Shown here piece after piece: positions 6,219-11,008 of a DNA stretch of 11,008 nucleotides. The DNA lies in contig USDI01000059.1 in the NCBI GenBank assembly GCA_900553305.1, forward strand, positions 1-11,008. Reading direction: 5' to 3'. A program made the position numbers and the translations under genes. The first letter of the stretch is position 1. Each line of letters starts with the position of its first letter. Origin of the DNA: an uncultured Lachnospiraceae bacterium. Its GTDB lineage: Bacteria; Bacillota; Clostridia; Lachnospirales; Lachnospiraceae. A model generated the notes under the pieces. The model made no database searches. It saw only the letters and a program-made list of their open reading frames with translations, and was not told the origin of the DNA.

Positions 6219-7148
6219 CTGCAAATCGTACACCGGTTCCGATAAGTATTTCTCTCCACTGTCCGGTATGATAATCACAATCCGCTTTCCTCTGTTTTCC
6301 GGACTCTTTGCCAAAACTTCTGCTGCATAGAGCGCTGCACCCGATGAAATTCCTGCAAGAATCGCATCTTCTTTCGCAAGAAGACGAGCGGCATCATAGG
6401 CCTGCTGTGTGGTAACCGGAATGACTTCATCATAAATGTCAATATCCAGTGTCCGCGGCACAAATCCGGCTCCGATTCCCTGTAACTTATGCGATCCGGC
6501 CCTTCCTTCGGACAACACCGGCGAATCCTTCGGCTCGACGGCAACCACCTGAATATCGGGGTTCCGTTCCTTCAGATAGCGTCCTGCGCCGGATAGTGTT
6601 CCACCGGTTCCGACACCGGCAACCAGGATATCCACATCCCCATCGGTGTCCTTCCAGATTTCCGGTCCGGTTGTTTTATAGTGTGCAAGAGGATTGGCAT
6701 CATTGGTGAACTGTCCAGGAATAAAGCTATGTGGAATTTCCTCTGCAAGCTCGTTCGCCTTTGCGATAGCTCCCTTCATTCCAAGCTTTCCATCGGTCAG
6801 AACAAGCTCTGCTCCGTAAGCCTTCAGAATGTTTCTCCGCTCTATGCTCATGGTATCCGGCATAACAATGATTGTCCGGATTCCCTTTTCTGCGGCTACT
6901 GCGGCAAGTCCGATTCCGGTATTACCACTTGTCGGTTCAATGATGACGGAATCTCTTTTCAGAAGTCCTTTTTCCTGTGCATCCAACAACATGTAAAGCG
7001 CTACTCTGTCCTTCACACTGCCTGCCGGATTAAAATATTCAAGCTTTGCTAAAAGCTCTGCGTCCAGCTTCTTTTCTTTCTGATATCCATTCAGCCGCAC
7101 AAGCGGTGTATTTCCGATTAAATCGGAAGCCTTTTCAAATACCTTCAT
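6216..7148 (-). CDS. cysK: Cysteine synthase A (O-acetylserine sulfhydrylase)
   Basis: PLP enzyme that converts O-acetylserine and sulfide to cysteine. From the Met at 7146-7148 it is 310 residues, the usual length. The PLP lysine is Lys46 in NPAGSVKDR. The substrate loop TSGNTG is at 73-78, the phosphate-binding loop GTGGT at 180-184, and SGAALYAA and PDSGEKYLS (Ser at the pyridine nitrogen) are intact, so this copy looks fully canonical. GAGGA lies 7-8 nt upstream of the chosen start. A longer frame to 7274 overlaps the upstream gene and its extra residues are not family-like. It begins 29 bp after the GHR-like gene. Its stop codon is formed by the end of the inverted-repeat element. A second, divergent paralog is two genes upstream. 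Confidence 0.95.
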   Translation of the reverse strand: MKVFEKASDLIGNTPLVRLNGYQKEKKLDAELLAKLEYFNPAGSVKDRVALYMLLDAQEKGLLKRDSVIIEPTSGNTGIGLAAVAAEKGIRTIIVMPDTMSIERRNILKAYGAELVLTDGKLGMKGAIAKANELAEEIPHSFIPGQFTNDANPLAHYKTTGPEIWKDTDGDVDILVAGVGTGGTLSGAGRYLKERNPDIQVVAVEPKDSPVLSEGRAGSHKLQGIGAGFVPRTLDIDIYDEVIPVTTQQAYDAARLLAKEDAILAGISSGAALYAAEVLAKSPENRGKRIVIIIPDSGEKYLSEPVYDLQ

Positions 7149-7177
7149 AGCCTGTTCCTCTTTTTTATCCGTTTTTA

Positions 7178-8389
7178 CTAATCTCTGAGCTTTGATGCAA
7201 TAGGATTGATGGAAGCATCTGTAGAAAGCGTACGCTCCATCGGATTCCGGTCTGCCCAGTCCCTGGAATTCCATTTTGTTGTGGAAATCACGGACTGATA
7301 ATCCTCTACACTCTCACCTTCGGGATGTTTCTTAAATACATTCTCGGGATCCTTCGATAATGCTTTTCTTGATCCGTCTGCTGCCCACAGCTTCTCATAA
7401 GGAACCTGGGAAGCAATACGCTTCGGATAGCTTGCGAAAATTCCCTTTGCATCATTCTTCGGAAATTCAAAGAAGGTATACTTCTTAAATACCGGAAGAT
7501 TGAACAGATCCTCCACATATCCCCAAAGGTTCTTATATTCCGTGATTCTCTTTTTCATCGGTCCGATGTTATGATAATAGCTTGTCTCCCAACGGACAAG
7601 CGTCACATAAAGCCGGATATCCGAATCGGTAATATAATCGCCAAACAGGAAACGGTTCTCTGCAAGTCTCTGATCCAACTTTTCCACGGAATCAAAGAAA
7701 TCCTGATAAGCCTCATCATAAGCTTCCCATGACTGGCAGAAAGCCATCCGGTAGTGTCCGTTATTTACGGTCGGGAAAAGCCAGTCATTAAATTCATCAA
7801 TCTCCTTGCGGTACTTCACCGGATAAAGGTCCGGCGCATCGACCGGCTGGAATTCCCGGAACTGTACCTCGATATAATTGGTCAGTCTGTGATAGTCGTT
7901 ATTTACGGCCTTCTTTTCTTTCACATCCACAAAAGTAGGGGTGGTTGCTCTTCCTGTAAATTCCGGATTGGCATTTTTATAAAACTCACTTAAGAAATGT
8001 GCTCCGCAGATCGGATCCTTGAAATCCTTCTGGTCTGCAAATCCATGTCCATAAATATTGGACTGACCGGAATGGGAGGTTGCGACATCACCGATGACAT
8101 CGGTAAGCCCCAGAATATCACGTACAATCACAGGACGGTTTGACCAGTGGCATCCATGTGCCCAGTAGATCGCATAACGATTGGCTTCTGCCTTAAGGTC
8201 ATTCTCTCCTTCTCCAAACGGCTGGATAAAGGCATTCGGTTGGCGGATAAAAGCGCCACGGTCATCGATCTCTGATTTTGTTTCCTTGGGTCTTGGCGCT
8301 ACGCCTGCCTCCTTTGCAAACTGTTCTGCAAGTTCATCGGTGTATACCGCCTGTTCTTCTGTTCTGAATAATCCACATGCATTTGCCAT
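7178..8389 (-). CDS. Glutathionyl-hydroquinone reductase-like protein (YqjG/ECM4 family, GST fold)
   Basis: A 403-residue protein with an N-terminal thioredoxin-like domain and an all-helical GST C-terminal domain, in the arrangement of xi-class GSTs. The known family uses an active-site Cys to remove glutathione from glutathionyl-hydroquinones. Here the catalytic block is HGCHWSNRP with Cys80, where classical members have CPWAHR, so the Cys and the Trp and Arg are kept but Pro, Ala and His differ. ATTPTFVD (about 148-155) is the cis-Pro strand, and AVNNDYHRLTNYI matches the VNNESSEI region. FLFGDYITDSDIRLYVTLVRW is the conserved C-domain helix. GAGGAGG precedes the start, two bases after the preceding stop. 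Most Lachnospiraceae are not known to make glutathione, so the thiol partner is uncertain. The neighbours argue for a role in splitting an S-conjugate, persulfide or S-sulfo compound. Confidence 0.85.
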   Translation of the reverse strand: MANACGLFRTEEQAVYTDELAEQFAKEAGVAPRPKETKSEIDDRGAFIRQPNAFIQPFGEGENDLKAEANRYAIYWAHGCHWSNRPVIVRDILGLTDVIGDVATSHSGQSNIYGHGFADQKDFKDPICGAHFLSEFYKNANPEFTGRATTPTFVDVKEKKAVNNDYHRLTNYIEVQFREFQPVDAPDLYPVKYRKEIDEFNDWLFPTVNNGHYRMAFCQSWEAYDEAYQDFFDSVEKLDQRLAENRFLFGDYITDSDIRLYVTLVRWETSYYHNIGPMKKRITEYKNLWGYVEDLFNLPVFKKYTFFEFPKNDAKGIFASYPKRIASQVPYEKLWAADGSRKALSKDPENVFKKHPEGESVEDYQSVISTTKWNSRDWADRNPMERTLSTDASINPIASKLRD

Positions 8390-8391
8390 GA

Positions 8392-9327
8392 TTATGCCTC
8401 CTCATCATATAAGTCACTTGAAAGATATTTGTTTCCGTTATCCGGGAAAAGCACCACGATATTCTTTCCCTTGTTTTCCGGTCGTTTGGCAAGCTCTACT
8501 GCCGCCCAGAGCGCTGCGCCCGAAGAAATTCCAATCAGCAGGCCTTCCTTTTTCGGACAAAGCCTTGTGTATCGGTATGCATCCTCATCAGAGCAAAGCA
8601 GGATCTCTTTGTAAAGATTAAGATCAGTAATCGGACAGATCACTCCACCACCGATTCCCTGAATCTTATGCGGCCCCGGCTGCCCTCCGTTTAAAACAGG
8701 ACATCCCTTGGGTTCCACTCCGTAGATTTCAATTTCCGGATTCCGGCTTTTTAAGAATCTTCCGATTCCACCGCTTGTACCACTGGTTCCAACCGTTGCT
8801 ACGAACAGATCCACCCTGCCGTCCAGATCCTTCCAGATTTCCGGTCCGGTATGTAAAATATGGGCTTCGGGATGATGGGGGTTTTCGCCCTGTGCGGGCC
8901 GAAAGGCACCTTCCTCTTCTTCAATTTCCTTTGCTCTTCCTCCGGCCCGGCCAAATCCTTCGTTCTTTGGTGTAAGCTCCACCTCTGCTCCATAGGCTTT
9001 CAGGATCTTGATCTTTTCTGCACTCGTTCCTTCCTGCATGCAGATTGTGGCATGGTAGTTTTTGACAGCGGACACAAGCGCGATTCCAATTCCCGTATTT
9101 CCGCTTGTTCCTTCAACAATCTTTCCACCCGGCTTTAGCTTTCCTTCTTTTTCGGCCGCCTCAATCATATTGAGTGCTGCCCGGTCTTTTACGCTTCCGC
9201 CCGGATTAAATCCTTCTACCTTCGCATAGATATTGGCTTCCAGTCCCTCTTCATCTTCAATTTTATGAAGATGAAGAATTGGTGTATTGCCGATAAGCTG
9301 TATCACATTGTCATATATCTTTCCCAT
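8392..9327 (-). CDS. Divergent cysteine synthase-family PLP enzyme (CysK/CysM-like)
   Basis: A 311-residue fold-type II PLP enzyme. Lys47 in NPGGSVKDR is the PLP lysine, TSGNTG (74-79) is the substrate loop, and GPHKIQGIG and GISSGAALWAA are family hallmarks. It departs from CysK at two cofactor contacts: the phosphate loop is GTSGT instead of GTGGT (compare GTTGT in E. coli CysM), and the PDSGEKYLS block reads PDNGNKYLS, so Ser at the pyridine nitrogen is replaced. It also has unusual segments (GENPHHPEAHILHTG, CPKKEG) and extra Cys at 96, 209, 231, 245 and 257. It lies second in the operon, 16 bp after the lipoprotein gene, and is likely specialised: a different sulfur donor such as thiosulfate, a different acceptor, or a beta-elimination. 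The family call is firm; the exact reaction is not. Confidence 0.88.
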   Translation of the reverse strand: MGKIYDNVIQLIGNTPILHLHKIEDEEGLEANIYAKVEGFNPGGSVKDRAALNMIEAAEKEGKLKPGGKIVEGTSGNTGIGIALVSAVKNYHATICMQEGTSAEKIKILKAYGAEVELTPKNEGFGRAGGRAKEIEEEEGAFRPAQGENPHHPEAHILHTGPEIWKDLDGRVDLFVATVGTSGTSGGIGRFLKSRNPEIEIYGVEPKGCPVLNGGQPGPHKIQGIGGGVICPITDLNLYKEILLCSDEDAYRYTRLCPKKEGLLIGISSGAALWAAVELAKRPENKGKNIVVLFPDNGNKYLSSDLYDEEA

Positions 9328-9343
9328 ACCACTGATCCCCTGA

Positions 9344-10603
9344 CTACTGATTATCTGTATTGTACTGCTCTAAAAGTGATGCATAGAATGCATTGTCCGG
9401 ATTTGCCTCCGCAAGCTCCGTAACCGCCTGTCCATATGCAGAAGCATCTACATTCTGCTTAATATCATAAGTTGCAAAATCAATACCTGCGCTCTGTAAG
9501 AGTCCGGAGTTGTTTGCTGCCTCAACGTACTTCACAATTCCTGCTGTATTCGGATCTGTTGCATATTTGGTAACGCCACCGTAAAGATAAGTATCTACAT
9601 AATCGGTTTCTTTTCCTGACCAGGAAGCTACGATATTCACCACATCCTGTCTCACACTATCATCTGTTTCACCCTGCTTATAATATTCAAAAGCACGGAT
9701 TCTTGCTTTTTCGTAAGCAACAAAGGCATCTTTCTTCTCAGCAAGTCTTGCCTTTGAAGTTACTTCACGGCAGCATACATAATTTTCCTGAAGATCTCCG
9801 GCTTTCGCTACAACCTCAAGATCATAAGCATCTGCATAAAGGAGTGCATATTCAAGAGGTAAAAAGGCGAGATTTACTTCATCCTTCTGAACCGCCTGTG
9901 CAACGGCTGTCTGGTCCGCATAGTATGCGATGTTTCCGGTTGATTCATCTTCAATTGCGGTGATCTCATCTTCTGTCACACCGTTATCCAGAAGATATTG
10001 TCTGGTGATCACCCAGGCTGCTTCGTTTCTCTGTAAGCCAAGCTTTGCACTCTTTACAGCATCAAAGTTTAATATCGTTCCTGCATCCTTGTACTGATCT
10101 GCATTTCCCTTTTTCGTAATGATTGCACCGCCTTCTACAGCCGTTCCACCGATTACGGTAAGATCATATCCGGATCCAATTGCCTGAAGATCTGCCACAA
10201 AGCCTGTCGTCAAAAGATCCAGATTTCCGTCTGCGGAATTAATTGCGGTAAGTGCATCCATTCCTCCAAGGTTTACTTCTTCAACGGTTACGCCCTCTTC
10301 TTTAAAATAACCAAGCTGCTGTGCAAGGATATCAATGGCAATCCGGATGTTTCCGGTCGGGAACGATACATAAAGTGTTCCGTAGTCTTTTGCCTCAGTT
10401 GTCTCCTCTGCCGCATCCTGTGTATCTGCATCGGCGGTTTCCGTTTCTGCAGCGGTATCTGTTTCATTATCTGATGCAGCTTCTGCTGTTGTATCCGCTT
10501 CCTGTGCTGTATCTGCTGCGATGGTTCCTGTCTGTCCACATCCGGCAAGGGTTCCCACCGCGATTGCTGCTGTAAGTATTACACTCCATAATTTCTTTCT
10601 CAT
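9344..10603 (-). CDS. ABC transporter substrate-binding lipoprotein, SsuA/NMT1-like
   Basis: Extracellular solute-binding protein anchored to the membrane as a lipoprotein. The signal peptide MRKK plus a hydrophobic stretch ends in the lipobox LAGC with the lipidated Cys22. Residues 29-72 form an acidic, Thr/Ala/Glu/Asp-rich linker without predicted fold. The binding domain runs from about 74 to 419 and starts TLYVSFPTGNIRIAIDILAQ, as in SsuA/TauA/NMT1-type proteins. The pocket regions include TTGFVADL and LAFLPLEYALLY. A Cys pair (277-278, VCCRE) is unusual for an exported domain. GAGGAG lies 6 nt before the start. It is the first structural gene of the operon, 218 nt after the leader peptide stop. 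Ligand unknown, probably an organosulfur compound by context. Confidence 0.92.
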   Translation of the reverse strand: MRKKLWSVILTAAIAVGTLAGCGQTGTIAADTAQEADTTAEAASDNETDTAAETETADADTQDAAEETTEAKDYGTLYVSFPTGNIRIAIDILAQQLGYFKEEGVTVEEVNLGGMDALTAINSADGNLDLLTTGFVADLQAIGSGYDLTVIGGTAVEGGAIITKKGNADQYKDAGTILNFDAVKSAKLGLQRNEAAWVITRQYLLDNGVTEDEITAIEDESTGNIAYYADQTAVAQAVQKDEVNLAFLPLEYALLYADAYDLEVVAKAGDLQENYVCCREVTSKARLAEKKDAFVAYEKARIRAFEYYKQGETDDSVRQDVVNIVASWSGKETDYVDTYLYGGVTKYATDPNTAGIVKYVEAANNSGLLQSAGIDFATYDIKQNVDASAYGQAVTELAEANPDNAFYASLLEQYNTDNQ

Positions 10604-10628
10604 ATTTGTCTCCTCATTTTTCTTCTAA

Positions 10629-10742
10629 TTTACATATACCTGCTTCACTAAATTCGAACTTCGCTCTGCTTGTTCTCATTAAGTGTCCAGGTACCGTTCG
10701 CTCTAAACTCAAGCTGCGCTTTTAGCTTGCTTTCATTAAGTG
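10629..10742 (-). repeat. Two degenerate tandem copies of a ~57-bp unit
   Basis: Read on the minus strand, both units begin with CACTTAATGA: the first is CACTTAATGAAAGCAAGC (10725-10742), the second CACTTAATGAGAACAAGC (10668-10685), 16 of 18 identical. The offset is exactly 57 bp. The rest of each unit also aligns loosely (a TTTAG...GAA...GGTA pattern). They lie between the attenuator terminator and the lipoprotein start, in the transcribed leader. They are probably an interspersed repeat of the genome; a regulatory role is not evident. Confidence 0.55.
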
Positions 10743-10759
10743 CTCTACATGAAACAAAT

Positions 10760-10786
10760 GCCCGGTAGTTTTATTTACTCCCGGGC
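10760..10786 (-). terminator. Attenuator terminator-like hairpin ahead of the sulfur operon
   Basis: On the minus strand GCCCGG and CCGGGC form a 6-bp all-G/C stem, extended by AGT/ACT after a one-base mismatch, with a 7-nt AT loop. It is followed by ATTTGTTTC, a T-rich but imperfect tail. It lies 35 nt after the leader peptide stop and about 155 nt before the lipoprotein start, so it ends or pauses transcription rather than hiding that gene's ribosome binding site. Confidence 0.65.
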
Positions 10787-10873
10787 GTCTGACACATGAT
10801 CATATAGGATAATCATAACCTTTAAGATGCACAACAAATGAGTCTACATCGGTGCCAGGTTACCGCCCGGGAG
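10778..10873 (-). promoter_or_regulatory. Antiterminator pairing that excludes the terminator hairpin
   Basis: CTCCCGGGCG (minus strand, 10864-10873), inside leader codons 19-22, is a perfect 10-nt complement of CGCCCGGGAG (10778-10787). The latter contains the whole 5' arm of the terminator stem, so the two structures are mutually exclusive. A ribosome stalled at the Cys codons 10, 13 or 15 would leave the first segment just free in front of it and so favour antitermination. The pairing is seen directly; the mechanism is inferred from known leader-peptide attenuators. Confidence 0.65.
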
Positions 10874-10929
10874 AAAGACATTCGACACATACAGTTCATA
10901 CAGTTCTGACCAGTCATCATGTTTCTCAT
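10822..10929 (-). CDS. Cys/Met-rich leader peptide of the sulfur operon
   Basis: A 35-residue ORF with ATG start at 10927-10929, stop at 10822-10824, and AAGGAG 10 nt upstream (10940-10945). It contains six Cys (10, 13, 15, 28, 32, 33), all encoded by TGT, and six Met (1, 4, 5, 11, 14, 17), so a third of its residues carry sulfur. The core is NCMNCMCRM, and the end is CRLICCAS. There is no signal peptide or membrane segment. It immediately precedes an attenuator-like hairpin and then a cysteine-synthesis and transport operon, so translation of the peptide probably measures charged tRNA-Cys. A metal-binding small protein is the main alternative, because CxxCxC can bind metal, but the overlap of its codons with the antiterminator arm favours a leader role. 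Confidence 0.7.
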   Translation of the reverse strand: MRNMMTGQNCMNCMCRMSFSRAVTWHRCRLICCAS

Positions 10930-10952
10930 CTGCGTTGCACTCCTTTCCTTCT

Positions 10953-10984
10953 GTTACTGTTCACTCGTACCTCGTTCCAGTAAC
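10953..10984. repeat. Inverted repeat upstream of the leader peptide
   Basis: GTTACTG (10953-10959) and CAGTAAC (10978-10984) are perfect 7-bp arms with an 18-nt loop. The left arm continues as GTTACTGTTCA, similar to the GTAACTGTTCAG end of the element at 2604, so it may be a shortened relative. No promoter is visible between here and the window end; the operon promoter must lie further upstream. Confidence 0.4.
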
Positions 10985-11008
10985 TTCGTTCTCTCTTTGT
11001 TGTACCTA

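Noticed and set aside
7149..7274. N-terminal extension of CysK into the preceding gene
   Set aside because: CysK proteins start at the equivalent of MKVFEKASDLIGNTPL, and a ribosome binding site sits before 7148.
10629..10742. CRISPR array
   Set aside because: Only two degenerate 57-bp units, with no constant repeat and spacer pattern and no cas genes.
10604..11008. T-box or SAM riboswitch upstream of the sulfur operon
   Set aside because: No T-box sequence (AGGGTGGNACCGCG type), specifier-loop arrangement or SAM-I core was found on the minus strand; the leader peptide and the two competing stems explain the region better.

Overview
The window looks like chromosome of an anaerobic gut Firmicute, most likely a Lachnospiraceae member. 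This is inferred from strong AGGAGG-type ribosome binding sites, mid-range GC with AT-rich intergenic DNA, the gene families present, and short structured repeats between genes. No database search was possible, so genus and species are not claimed.

Layout from left to right. (1) A sodium:neurotransmitter-symporter family transporter on the minus strand, broken at an 11-A run close to the left edge. It is preceded by a hairpin-rich repeat and a candidate extended -10 promoter. (2) A minus-strand pair, nitroreductase then birA, closed by a clear rho-independent terminator. The gap upstream of the nitroreductase carries a 133-bp element with terminal inverted repeats. (3) A single plus-strand HAD phosphatase with a near-consensus promoter overlapped by a small palindrome. 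(4) A minus-strand GNAT acetyltransferase, which converges on the HAD gene with a 4-bp gap and is probably the last gene of the next operon. (5) A long minus-strand sulfur operon in the order: Cys-rich leader peptide, attenuator, lipoprotein solute-binding protein, divergent cysteine synthase paralog, glutathionyl-hydroquinone-reductase-like protein, canonical cysteine synthase, a 153-bp inverted-repeat element, ABC ATPase, ABC permease.

How the genes work together. The solute-binding protein, ATPase and permease form a complete importer of the sulfonate/taurine/NMT1 class. The two cysteine-synthase-fold enzymes and the thioredoxin/GST-fold protein between them suggest that an imported organosulfur compound (or a thiosulfate/S-sulfo intermediate) is turned into cysteine. 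The substrate is not known from sequence.

The most interesting feature is at the right edge. A 35-residue ORF with 6 Cys (all TGT) and 6 Met has its own ribosome binding site and is followed by a terminator-like hairpin. The 5' arm of that hairpin is a perfect 10-nt complement of a segment inside the small ORF, just downstream of its first Cys cluster. This is the architecture of a translation-coupled transcription attenuator that senses cysteine supply. The operon promoter lies beyond the window.

A second theme is a family of 120-155 bp structured elements whose ends resemble TAACTATTCAG. They sit in 5' leaders or inside an operon, and they create false N-terminal extensions in naive ORF calls. 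One supplies the stop codon of cysK.
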